Virus record (IMG/VR): IMGVR_UViG_3300013372_001471
Coordinates: 1 to 64,000 of that record
DNA from: a virus
DNA length: 64,000 nucleotides
Direction: 5' to 3' (one strand)
Position numbers and translations under genes: made by a program
In this document: positions 40,430 to 48,508 of the stretch, piece after piece
How the letters are laid out: every line of letters begins with the position of its first letter
Position numbering within the stretch: the first letter of the stretch is position 1
The notes under the pieces: model-generated
Databases searched by the model: none
The model's input: the letters and a program-made list of their open reading frames with translations, nothing else
What the model was told of the DNA's origin: nothing

Positions 40430-40789
40430 TTATTTTACTTTATCCAAACCAGTAATTTTAGCACTTACCCCATCAATTCTTTCATGCACGAATTTTATTT
40501 CATCAGCAAGTTCTCTCTTTGATGCATCAATTCTTTCATGTATGAACTGATGTTCTTTTTCAATAACTGAACGAGCACTATCAACTCTTGAATCAATCAT
40601 TCGTCTCCAATAATCATCTGTTGATGTAATTCTTCTATCCAAATTATCGAAAACAGTATTAACTACGCCCTCTAAATTATTTAGTTCTTTGTTTAATCTA
40701 CTAATTTTGAACATACCCACAACTACAACCGTAACTAACGCCACGACTATAACTGCACATATACCCAGTGTGAATGATAAAATTTCCAT
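40430..40789 (-). CDS. Membrane-anchored coiled-coil protein
   Basis: A 119-residue protein with one N-terminal transmembrane segment (LGICAVIVVALVTVVVVGMF, about residues 8-27) and a long coiled coil with heptad-like repeats (LNNLEGVVNTVFDNLDRRI, EHQFIHERIDASKRELADEIKFVHERIDG). I chose the ATG at 40789 because GGAGAAAAG precedes it; the open frame starts earlier. It could be an inner-membrane protein whose coiled coil sits in the cytoplasm or periplasm. Function unknown; near ribonucleotide reductase only by position. Confidence 0.55.
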   Translation of the reverse strand: MEILSFTLGICAVIVVALVTVVVVGMFKISRLNKELNNLEGVVNTVFDNLDRRITSTDDYWRRMIDSRVDSARSVIEKEHQFIHERIDASKRELADEIKFVHERIDGVSAKITGLDKVK

Positions 40790-40829
40790 AACTTTTCTCC
40801 TTATTCCCAAAGAACTATAACACTCTTAC

Positions 40830-42683
40830 TTACTTAATTTCACAGGCGCCACCGGCACAAGCCAATTCACCTGACAAATCTGTATTGTCTTCCAACTCAA
40901 CAACATTACTCAAATCAACATCGTGTAATGTTTCCATCAATCTTTCATATTCTTCTTTTGTAATATCCTGGAAAGGTGCCTGAATATATGAGCCACCATC
41001 GTAGTTTAGAACAGAAAGACCATTAAAGTGTTCTTTGTTTTCCCACATCCAATTACCAACAGCATCCCATTCATGTTCACGGATGGAAACTGTTGCAGAT
41101 ATGTTGTGAGTATTCATACCTGTTCTGTGACCAGGTTTAATCCAATTCTGATTGAACCACTTTACTCTTTCCAACAACTGCAAAGGACTTTCACTACGAA
41201 GTATTGAACCTTCTGGCGCCTTTTGTGGAACACCAATAACAGCCGTATCGTGTGGACGGAAGTATTCATCTTCTACCAATTCAGGATGATTGATTGCAAG
41301 ATAAGAATAAATTGCCTCATTCTTACCAACACGAACACGGCGTAAATAGAAATCATTGTGCCATGCATGAATGCCGGATGAACAACCCAAAGTCAATGAT
41401 GATGTTCCAGCAGGTTTAATAGTTGTTGTTCTTGCAGATTTATTGATACCAATAAGTTCAGCAACTCTTTCATTTTCTTCTCTTGATGCCTTAGCGGCGG
41501 CTTTCAAATCCAACTTCTGAACTTTACCTGATCCTATACCTGTCATACCAACACCAAGAAGTGCATCCTTTTCAGTTGTTCTTTGCCAGATTGGGCGAAG
41601 ATAATGAAAATCCGTGTAACCAGCTTGTAATGTTCCAATGAAAGTGGCAGCACGAACTCTGTCTTCCAAATCTTCTTGGCTTTCAACATCGGAAACATTT
41701 ACCTCACACAAGTTACAGAATTGGAATGGGCGAAGTGCAATCTCACAACAAGGATTTGTTCCCCAATCTTTATCGTTAGAAAGATAAATACCCGGCTCAC
41801 CTGCATTTGATAATTCTATTTTCTTCCAAAGTGATTTGAAAAATTCTTCCGTTACCTTACTACGAAGAAGAACTGCCGAATTATTAGCTCTGCCTCTTTG
41901 TGGATTGAGTTCCCACCAATTTCCAAACTTACAGGAAATCATATCATCATCGTCAGCAGAGAAAAGAGAAATAAGAGCAGCACGGCGAATACCACCGGCA
42001 AGAACTGCATCTGCAATATGACAAACAATATCGTGAACTTCAATAGATGATAACTGTTCACCATCTGTTTTAAGGTCAAGGATTGCCCTAATCTTTTCAA
42101 TACAAATGCGTAGTGGCTCTGGACCTGGTGCCTTACCACCACTTGTGATGAGTCTTGCACCTTTGTGACGAATATCCGAATAATCAAAACGAATAGATGA
42201 ACCACCTGTGAAATAAGACTTCATAACGGCTTTAATGGCATCTGCCCAACCTTCTATTGAATCACCAATAAGAAATCTTCTTTCTTTTGATTTAGGTCTA
42301 TGTATTGGTGGTAAAGTCTCTACATGATGTTTCTGAACGGAATAACCTACACCGGTTCCACCGAGAAGAAGAAACATCACTTCACCGAAAGCACGCCAGT
42401 CATCTATTGGCAAATAAGCACAGTTGTAAATTCTGTTTGGAGAAATCTCAATTGGTTTACCACCAAACTGCAAAGAACGCATTGACGGTAAAACTTTTTT
42501 ATCATATACCATTTTATAGACATTTTCAATTTCATCTTTCAGTTGTGGGTATTTTCTTTGGTGCATTTCTTTATTTCTCGTCACCAATTCTTCCCAAGTT
42601 TCCCTACGATTTTTTTCGGGAATGAAACGAGCATACTTCATGTAAACTGTGATCTCAGACAAGATGCGATTACTAATGTCCAT
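40830..42683 (-). CDS. nrdJ: Class II (adenosylcobalamin-dependent) ribonucleotide reductase
   Basis: A 617-residue enzyme of the monomeric class II type. GGTGVGYSVQKHH, the NPCCEIALRPFQFC region and the C-terminal CAGGACEIK are diagnostic. Cys302 in N-P-C-x-E-I is the thiyl radical site, with Glu304; Cys88 (YNCAY) and Cys313 are the likely redox partners, and the C-terminal cysteines shuttle electrons from thioredoxin. No ATP-cone is present. It makes deoxyribonucleotides without oxygen or an iron partner but needs coenzyme B12 from the host. A CATATATTAG-like site may lie 37 bases upstream. Confidence 0.9.
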   Translation of the reverse strand: MDISNRILSEITVYMKYARFIPEKNRRETWEELVTRNKEMHQRKYPQLKDEIENVYKMVYDKKVLPSMRSLQFGGKPIEISPNRIYNCAYLPIDDWRAFGEVMFLLLGGTGVGYSVQKHHVETLPPIHRPKSKERRFLIGDSIEGWADAIKAVMKSYFTGGSSIRFDYSDIRHKGARLITSGGKAPGPEPLRICIEKIRAILDLKTDGEQLSSIEVHDIVCHIADAVLAGGIRRAALISLFSADDDDMISCKFGNWWELNPQRGRANNSAVLLRSKVTEEFFKSLWKKIELSNAGEPGIYLSNDKDWGTNPCCEIALRPFQFCNLCEVNVSDVESQEDLEDRVRAATFIGTLQAGYTDFHYLRPIWQRTTEKDALLGVGMTGIGSGKVQKLDLKAAAKASREENERVAELIGINKSARTTTIKPAGTSSLTLGCSSGIHAWHNDFYLRRVRVGKNEAIYSYLAINHPELVEDEYFRPHDTAVIGVPQKAPEGSILRSESPLQLLERVKWFNQNWIKPGHRTGMNTHNISATVSIREHEWDAVGNWMWENKEHFNGLSVLNYDGGSYIQAPFQDITKEEYERLMETLHDVDLSNVVELEDNTDLSGELACAGGACEIK

Positions 42684-42720
42684 TTATTTCTCCATTGATT
42701 TTTTATTGAAAACTTGATTT

Positions 42721-42730
42721 TGCTACTATA
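42721..42730 (-). promoter_or_regulatory. Possible CATATATTAG-class promoter (ribonucleotide reductase)
   Basis: The coding strand reads TTTTATAGTAGCAAAATC; TATAGTAGCA differs by one base from the TATATTAGCA core of the class. It lies 37 bases before the start at 42683, just after the second terminator. Weak alone. Confidence 0.3.
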
Positions 42731-42765
42731 AAACAAAACCATACACAGATAAGTATATGGTTTTG
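42728..42765 (-). terminator. Second hairpin terminator after the recombination unit
   Basis: CAAAACCATA and TATGGTTTTG form a 10-bp stem (42734-42743 with 42756-42765) and a 12-base loop, followed by TTTTATA on the minus strand. It is placed immediately after the first terminator at 42769-42805 and before the reductase gene. Confidence 0.65.
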
Positions 42766-42768
42766 GAT

Positions 42769-42805
42769 AAAAAAATTGGGTTTTGTTAAATTATTTTTTA
42801 ACCCA
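42769..42805 (-). terminator. First hairpin terminator after the recombination unit
   Basis: TGGGTT and AACCCA form a 6-bp stem with a 17-base loop, overlapping the last codons and stop of the gene ending at 42791, followed by a run of seven T residues on the minus strand. It ends the helicase-containing unit. Confidence 0.6.
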
Positions 42806-43366
42806 GTTTTCCCCATCCCACCATTCAAAATTTGGCAATTCTGATTTGTATTGGAATTGTTCATACCACTCCGAAACATATAGATATGGATAAGAATGTC
42901 CTACCAACTTATCTATAAAGTAATAATGAACTCTTGGGGTAACACCAGATTCATCCAGCCTACCACCAAGCAAAACAGGAACATAAGGTATATTATCATA
43001 CCAATTGAGTATAGAAAATACAACATCATTGAAATAATAAATTTCATGTTTAACCGATAATGCACTTTCCACTTCATCAATAATTACAGACGGATATAGA
43101 TGTTTAACATTTTCTAAAATCTGTTTGTAATCACCTTCTTTTGAAATCTTTACCTTCTTTACTTTTCTTCTTCTGTTACCAGAAATTGGAGCAAGTTTAA
43201 CACGAGCGGATCTACATTGATACCACTCACTGTTTTTTGTTGGCAACCAACCATTCTCAAAAAGATATTGATTGGTTTCGCCGTTTGGAACACAAAACAC
43301 TTCACATAAATCAGCAGCAGTTTCTAAATCATACTTACCGTTTACATGGCTAAACCGTGTTCTCAT
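42791..43366 (-). CDS. Aminoacyl-tRNA-protein transferase-like protein
   Basis: A 191-residue protein. The sequence pattern follows the leucyl/arginyl-tRNA-protein transferase family: YLFENGWLPTKNSEWYQCRSARVKL (family L-x-x-GW...Y-x-C/S-R), then SGNRRRKVKKV (family SR-QRR), and near the end YPYLYVSEWYEQFQYKSELPNFEWWDGENWV (family PYLYLGYWI-x-x-x-x-KM-x-YK-x-x-x-x-P-x-E). It is shorter than the typical 230-250 residues and the metal-free CxxC of the N-terminal part is reduced. If real, it would add an amino acid to protein N-termini and affect turnover by the N-degron path. The start is ATG at 43366. It is the last gene before two terminators. Confidence 0.45.
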   Translation of the reverse strand: MRTRFSHVNGKYDLETAADLCEVFCVPNGETNQYLFENGWLPTKNSEWYQCRSARVKLAPISGNRRRKVKKVKISKEGDYKQILENVKHLYPSVIIDEVESALSVKHEIYYFNDVVFSILNWYDNIPYVPVLLGGRLDESGVTPRVHYYFIDKLVGHSYPYLYVSEWYEQFQYKSELPNFEWWDGENWVKK

Positions 43367-43441
43367 TTCAAACCTCGTTTGTTGATAATCATGTTATCGA
43401 AACAACAAAACAAGATACGAAACGAAGTTCAGCTATAAGTA

Positions 43442-44794
43442 TTAGAATCCTTCCAATTCTTTGAATTTTTGTGAAAGAGCTTTCTTAACATTTACATCAC
43501 CTTTCATTGATGTCTGAACACTTTGTCCCATGTCAGAACTTGGTTCATATATCTCAATGTGACCGGTCATTGTATTTATTTTACTTGGGAATGTCATACC
43601 ATCAGGACCGAAACGATTTTTAATAATATGCCATCTGCCTGTTCCACCAACCTTATCATTTAGTTTTCTTGATAGTGACATGATAAAATCTGCAATCATA
43701 ATTTTATTATATGACTCTGAAACTTTACCGCCCTCAATAACATCATCTTCGAGTGCAGAACGATTTGCCTGTGATGCAGTCCAAATAGGTATTCCATAAG
43801 TTCCACCGATACCACGCAAGTCTTCATAAATATCATTCAGTTCCAATCTCTTATCACCGGCTTTCGATGGTCTTATCAAGTCCGCATAATCAACAATAAC
43901 CAAATCAGGTGTCTTACCTTGACTGATACACTTTTCGATATGCGATGTAATCGTTGTGATACTTGCAGTTTTAGTTGGATAATACTTTACAATCAAGTCA
44001 CCTTTAATTGTTTCCATAGCATCACGTATTTTTTCTTGTGCATGTTCTTCATTCAAATTTTGAAAAGCAATCTTTGTAAAGAATGCATCAAATCTTCTTG
44101 CAACATAAAACTGATTAAGTTCAAGTGTATAATAAACAACTCTCTTACCGGCTTTAACTGCTTGAGCGGCGATACTAACCAATCCCCAAGACTTACCGCC
44201 ACCGGCAGGTGCAATAACAACACCTAATTCACCAGCAGCCAATCCACCATTTGTAATATCGTCAATAACATTCCAACCCGTAGATACACAAGTTCTTGCA
44301 CCTTCTTCATAACGGGCTGCAATATCCAAAAGATATTCGTGTCCAATATCTTTGTCAGTTCCGGCTTTAAGTGCATTATCAACTTTCTTTTTAATAAGAT
44401 CATACTTACCACTTTTTAGCAAATCAACCGACTCAATAATTGCAACTTTCATCTTTTGATTTTTACAAAATTCAAGTGTAGTTAGTTTGACATATTCGGC
44501 ATCCGAACTATCTTTATACTTTGCACTTTCTTTCAGAGCATCTGCAATAGTGCTCTTCAAAACTTTATCTTCAACGGCAATCAATTCAGACTTGAAAACT
44601 TCAGCAGTTGGTGCAGTTTTATACTTCTCATAATAAGACATTATCTTTTCAACAACCCAACTATTTGCTTGAGACTCAAAATAATTTGGTTCAATAATAT
44701 CGGAAACTTGTTGTAAAAATGCTCTATCGTTTAATAATGAAGTGACTACTTTTGTCTGAAAGGTATGACCATACTGGGATAAATTATCCTGCAT
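43442..44794 (-). CDS. Replicative DNA helicase (DnaB/gp41-like)
   Basis: A 450-residue RecA-fold helicase, close to T4 gp41 (475). The N-terminal helical domain is followed by ISTGWNVIDDITNGGLAAGELGVV, Walker A APAGGGKS at 195-202, Walker B LVIVDYADLI with Asp302, a motif H4-like region and the final KNRFGPDGMTFPS. The protein is expected to form a hexamer that unwinds DNA 5' to 3' on the lagging strand and to pair with a primase (not in this window). It overlaps the exonuclease gene by 11 bases. Confidence 0.9.
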   Translation of the reverse strand: MQDNLSQYGHTFQTKVVTSLLNDRAFLQQVSDIIEPNYFESQANSWVVEKIMSYYEKYKTAPTAEVFKSELIAVEDKVLKSTIADALKESAKYKDSSDAEYVKLTTLEFCKNQKMKVAIIESVDLLKSGKYDLIKKKVDNALKAGTDKDIGHEYLLDIAARYEEGARTCVSTGWNVIDDITNGGLAAGELGVVIAPAGGGKSWGLVSIAAQAVKAGKRVVYYTLELNQFYVARRFDAFFTKIAFQNLNEEHAQEKIRDAMETIKGDLIVKYYPTKTASITTITSHIEKCISQGKTPDLVIVDYADLIRPSKAGDKRLELNDIYEDLRGIGGTYGIPIWTASQANRSALEDDVIEGGKVSESYNKIMIADFIMSLSRKLNDKVGGTGRWHIIKNRFGPDGMTFPSKINTMTGHIEIYEPSSDMGQSVQTSMKGDVNVKKALSQKFKELEGF

Positions 44795-45830
44795 ATTTGT
44801 TCCTAATGCAATTTATTGTTGTAAAATTCTTCTGAACCCAAACATCCCAATTCAACATAACATTTTGCATCTTATCTTCTACAAATAGTTTATCGAGTTC
44901 AACCTTATTTAGTGCATCAATTTCACCATCAACAAGATTTCTTATTGTTGATTTAGTGCTCTGTGAAATATCAACATCACTTAACTGCATAATTCTATGA
45001 TTGGTTTGCAATACATTTAGGTTGTTCTTTAATTCTTGAATTGCTTTGGATTTATTATCATGTAATTTACAAATTTCTACGAACATTTCCAAATCTATTT
45101 TTCTTTTTTCTGATAATTCTGGAAAGAATTTTAATATAGTCTTGTCACCGAGACCACGAATGCCAACTACATTATCACTTTTATCGCCAAGTAACGATTT
45201 GTATATGATATAATTTTCACACCATATACCAGTTTCTTCCAAAAGGTTTTCAGGCGTATACATCTTCTTTTTAGTTGGCAAATAAACATTAACCCTATCC
45301 GAAACTAATTGTAGAAAGTCTCGGTCATTGGAAAGGATTACACATTTATCTTTGAAATAAGAAGAAAGGTAGGCAATCACATCATCTGCCTCGATTTTAT
45401 CAATGGAGATTATTGTAAGTGGCAGATTTTGTAGGTATGAAAAAACACGAAACAGTTGATACTTCATTGAGGATTGTTCATCATCAATATCTTCAAACCC
45501 AACTACACGGTTTAACCGTGACTTGATTGCCCTACCTTCTTTATAGTTTGAATAGATTTCTTTACGGCGTTGTGAACCACCTTTACCATCAAAGACCACA
45601 ACAACCCGCGTGGGATTAACCATACGGATTGTTGCTCCAAGAGACTTCAAGAAACCAGAAAGTCCACCAACATGAACACCATCTTCGTTTAATGTTGGGA
45701 TGGCAGAAAATGTGCGTATAAAAAGGTTCATCCCATCTACAATCAAAACCTTACTATCACGATGTAGGTTTTCTTGTTCTTGTCTTTCTGTTTCTATTTC
45801 TTGTAAAAGTCTTTGATATTTGTTGTTCAT
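44784..45830 (-). CDS. 5'-3' exonuclease / flap nuclease (T4 RNase H-like)
   Basis: A 348-residue PIN/FEN-type nuclease. Metal-binding motifs are VLIVDGMNLF (Asp near 31), VVVFDGKGGSQRRKEIYSNYKEGR, IEADDVIAYL, VILSNDRDFLQLV and LLGDKSDNVVGIRGLGDKTILKFF, the last containing the helix-hairpin-helix for DNA binding. In T4 the equivalent removes RNA primers and flaps. It overlaps the helicase gene and the recombinase gene. The first ~25 residues (QEIETERQEQENLHRDSK) are an extra charged helix. Confidence 0.9.
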   Translation of the reverse strand: MNNKYQRLLQEIETERQEQENLHRDSKVLIVDGMNLFIRTFSAIPTLNEDGVHVGGLSGFLKSLGATIRMVNPTRVVVVFDGKGGSQRRKEIYSNYKEGRAIKSRLNRVVGFEDIDDEQSSMKYQLFRVFSYLQNLPLTIISIDKIEADDVIAYLSSYFKDKCVILSNDRDFLQLVSDRVNVYLPTKKKMYTPENLLEETGIWCENYIIYKSLLGDKSDNVVGIRGLGDKTILKFFPELSEKRKIDLEMFVEICKLHDNKSKAIQELKNNLNVLQTNHRIMQLSDVDISQSTKSTIRNLVDGEIDALNKVELDKLFVEDKMQNVMLNWDVWVQKNFTTINCIRNKYAG

Positions 45831-46975
45831 ACTTCATCTTGTAATAATGGTTCATTTGAAAGTGTTACATCGTCTATACGAGCTTCATCAAGTTTCTTAT
45901 ATTTCATAATTACTTTCTCTGCGATTTCATCATAAACTATATCATACAATTCAGGATTACTCATAATCTTTTCAACAAATTCTTTGGATTGAAATTTTAT
46001 TATCTCTCCAGTTCTTTTGTCTGTCCATGAATACCATGCACCTGATTGTGAAACAAGATTGTGTTCCTTCATAACAGTTAGCCATGAAGAATAGTCATCT
46101 ATACCACTATCAAAATAAACTTCATATTCACACTCACGAAGCGGTGGACCTACTCTGTTCTTTACCAATTTCGCCTTAACTCTTGAACCAACAATTTCAT
46201 CACGACCTTCTCTCTTTGCTTTGATAGCACCGATTGAAGAAAGACGAAGACGAACAGAAGCATGGAAAGGAATACCTTTACCACCTGGTGTTGTCCAAGG
46301 ATCAGAGAATGCTGGGGCATTTAGTTTCTGACGAAGTTGGTTTGTAATAATCAAACAAATACGCTCTCTACCGATAAGGTTTGTAATTTTCCTCATTGCC
46401 TTTGAAATGATAAGTGCCTTTGCCGTAGCATAGCCATCCTTATCAAAGTCCGCAGCCATTTCTGTTTTAGTGGATGCACCGGCGATTGAATCAACTACTA
46501 TCGTTACCAACCTATCTTTATCGGATGAACGAACTTTGTCAATGATAACATCAACAGTTTCAAAAATATCTTCTACTGTTTCCAATGGAATGTATAACAT
46601 ATCTTTTAAGTTCAAACCGATTGCAGATAGATATTCAGTTGCGATTGCATTTTCGGTATCAATATAAACTGCAAGACCACCTTTCTTTTGTGTGTTGAGA
46701 AGGGCATGGGCTGCCAACAATGATTTACCAGATTGTTCGAGACCTGTTATTTCAGATACACGACCAACAGGAAAACCACCATACTTGCGATTGGAAATGG
46801 CCAAATCTAACATAGTTGAGCCAGTTCCAACCCATTCTTTTACTATTGTAGGTGCATCACTATCACCTTCAAGAAAGTAAGCGGTCTTAACATTTTGAGC
46901 TTTGAATTGTTTGTTTATAGTTTCGGCAATGAGCCCACCGAGTTCATCGGAAAGATCACTCTTTGATTTTGCCAT
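45827..46975 (-). CDS. RecA/UvsX-like recombinase
   Basis: A 382-residue recombinase. Walker A GLEQSGKS is at residues 78-85 after GGFPVGRVSEIT, a DTEN/acid strand AVYIDTENAI follows, Walker B is LVTIVVDSIAGA, and loop L1/L2 candidates include DKDGYATAKALIISKAMRKITNL and FSDPWTTPGGKGIPFHA. It forms filaments on ssDNA for strand invasion and recombination-dependent replication. Similar in length to T4 UvsX (391). It lies directly after the gp32-like gene. Confidence 0.9.
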   Translation of the reverse strand: MAKSKSDLSDELGGLIAETINKQFKAQNVKTAYFLEGDSDAPTIVKEWVGTGSTMLDLAISNRKYGGFPVGRVSEITGLEQSGKSLLAAHALLNTQKKGGLAVYIDTENAIATEYLSAIGLNLKDMLYIPLETVEDIFETVDVIIDKVRSSDKDRLVTIVVDSIAGASTKTEMAADFDKDGYATAKALIISKAMRKITNLIGRERICLIITNQLRQKLNAPAFSDPWTTPGGKGIPFHASVRLRLSSIGAIKAKREGRDEIVGSRVKAKLVKNRVGPPLRECEYEVYFDSGIDDYSSWLTVMKEHNLVSQSGAWYSWTDKRTGEIIKFQSKEFVEKIMSNPELYDIVYDEIAEKVIMKYKKLDEARIDDVTLSNEPLLQDEV

Positions 46976-46987
46976 AACTCACCCTTA

Positions 46988-47743
46988 TTAAAATAAATCA
47001 TCAAATGTAACACCAACATCTTCAGCAGATGTAGATGGCTTCTCACTCTTTTCTTGTTTGTAGTTTAGGTCTGCTGCAGGTTCTTCTTGTGATGACGCAC
47101 CCATCCAAGTTTGCAATTGAATCTTCAAATCATCATAAGATGGTTCTGGATACAATTCTGTAATTTGGGGTTGAGACTTAATCTTTTCAAGAACATCTGC
47201 ACTTTCTGTAATAGGTGTTTCTTTTGGTTTAACACGAATACTTGTTTCTGCATAAGTCTTACCGGCTTCTTCTGGTGACTTAACGGTAACAACAATGTCA
47301 CGACCAGATTTTGGATCAGACAAATCACCGTAATCGGGATCAACAAAGAAAGCAAGCAGTTCTTCATAGATTTGTTTACCAAATCCCCAAAACTTTACAC
47401 CTTCATTTTCTTGACCACGAACAATAACAGGAACATAGATACGCATTTTGGGTTCCAATTTTCTACCCATTACCCAATCTTCTTTATCACCAGTCTGTTT
47501 AAGTTTTTCTGCAAACTCAACCACAGGATCAGGACGACCAAATGATGCAGGTGAAAGAATAGACCTCTTACCCAAATTGTAATGGAAATACAATTCGATG
47601 AATGGATTTTCTCTGTTGTGGATGTAGGGAACAATTCTGATTTGGGTTTCACCCGGATCGGGTTTCCAAATGTTAGATGTGCGATTGTTTGTGTTTTTTA
47701 GAGAGTTCAAACGACTCTTGATTGCATCGAGGTTGATACCCAT
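46988..47743 (-). CDS. Single-stranded DNA-binding protein (gp32-like)
   Basis: A 251-residue protein. A basic N-terminus (MGINLDAIKSRLNSLKNTNNRTSNIWKPDPGETQIRIVPY) precedes an OB-fold-like core (PFIELYFHYNLGKRSILSPASFG...RIYVPVIVRGQENEGVKFWGFGKQIYEELLAFFVDPDYGDLSDP), and the C-terminus ends acidic (EDVGVTFDDLF), as in T4 gp32, where the tail binds replication partners. The gp32 zinc knuckle Cys/His set is absent. It binds ssDNA at forks and in recombination. It has a 72-base leader and heads the unit running to 42791. Confidence 0.8.
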   Translation of the reverse strand: MGINLDAIKSRLNSLKNTNNRTSNIWKPDPGETQIRIVPYIHNRENPFIELYFHYNLGKRSILSPASFGRPDPVVEFAEKLKQTGDKEDWVMGRKLEPKMRIYVPVIVRGQENEGVKFWGFGKQIYEELLAFFVDPDYGDLSDPKSGRDIVVTVKSPEEAGKTYAETSIRVKPKETPITESADVLEKIKSQPQITELYPEPSYDDLKIQLQTWMGASSQEEPAADLNYKQEKSEKPSTSAEDVGVTFDDLF

Positions 47744-47815
47744 GATGTTTCTCCAAATGTGTAATAAATAATGTTTAATCGTTACTAAAAGAATGTTATG
47801 TCTAATAGAACAATA
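47744..47815 (-). promoter_or_regulatory. Long AT-rich leader of the gp32-like gene, possible autogenous operator
   Basis: The leader between the promoter-like motif and the ATG is 72 bases, about twice that of other genes here, and is very AT-rich with little pairing potential near the start (TTAAACATTATTTATTACAC). In T4, gp32 represses its own mRNA by binding such an unstructured leader next to a pseudoknot. Analogy only; I did not find a convincing pseudoknot. Confidence 0.3.
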
Positions 47816-47825
47816 CTAATATATG
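47816..47825 (-). promoter_or_regulatory. CATATATTAG-class promoter-like motif (gp32 unit)
   Basis: The coding strand reads AATTCATATATTAGTATTG, 72 bases upstream of the gp32-like start. Core identical to the clamp and clamp loader sites. It could drive gp32, recombinase, nuclease, helicase and the tRNA-protein transferase-like gene, up to the terminators at 42728-42805. Confidence 0.55.
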
Positions 47826-47856
47826 AATTTAATGTTTAATAAGCAAGCAATTTTTT

Positions 47857-48501
47857 TTATTTTTTTGTCATAAGATGCGTTCTAACAATTTCTTTGATCT
47901 TCTTACGAAATTTATTACGCAATCTTTCATTGACTTTTATTTCAGTTTTTGGTTCTTCTTTATCTTTCTTTTCTTTTTTAGTTGGTTCCTTTTCATCTGA
48001 CTTTGATTCGGTTGGCTCTGCTAATGCTGAAATTTCATCATCTATTTTTTTAGATACATCTTCCACAATAGAATTTATATCTTCAACTAATGTTTCAAGA
48101 ACTTTAATATCAGCTTCTGTTAATTTACGTTTGACATAAATACTTATTCTTTTAACAATAAGTTCAATATCATTTTCGTGTGATTCTTTATCTTCTTCAG
48201 CATAAGCGGATGATTTTAATTTTGCAAGAGAATTGAACAATGCCTTCAATGATGGGTTATTTGAAAATCTAGATCCTATTGCCTGTAACTTATCCCTCAC
48301 ATCACCATAAGATTTTGAATTTACAAGTGGTGAAAACCAATTTTTTATTACATCTGGCGTATCAGACGGAAACATCATTTTCAAATAACTACTACGACTA
48401 CCATCAATAGCAGATGAAGCGTCTATGAAAATAATATAACCCAACGGACTAATTGCTGATTCTGTTATAGATTCGTTTATTTTATTTTTAATCTTCTTCA
48501 T
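47857..48501 (-). CDS. Hypothetical helical protein with a capsid-targeting-like N-terminus
   Basis: A 214-residue protein starting MKKIKNKINE-SITES, basic and ending in I-x-E. The middle is helical and the C-terminal part alternates acidic and lysine runs (EPTESKSDEKEPTKKEKKDKEEPKTEIKVNERLRNKFRKKIKEI), suggesting a flexible nucleic-acid-binding tail. No known family. It may be an internal head protein if the N-terminal motif is genuine. Confidence 0.5.
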   Translation of the reverse strand: MKKIKNKINESITESAISPLGYIIFIDASSAIDGSRSSYLKMMFPSDTPDVIKNWFSPLVNSKSYGDVRDKLQAIGSRFSNNPSLKALFNSLAKLKSSAYAEEDKESHENDIELIVKRISIYVKRKLTEADIKVLETLVEDINSIVEDVSKKIDDEISALAEPTESKSDEKEPTKKEKKDKEEPKTEIKVNERLRNKFRKKIKEIVRTHLMTKK

Positions 48502-48508
48502 TTGTTTC

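Noticed and set aside
43375-43400. Small inverted repeat GATAA-CATGA-TTATC before the gene at 42791-43366
   Set aside because: Only 5 bp, AT-rich and with no T run; not convincing as a terminator or operator.
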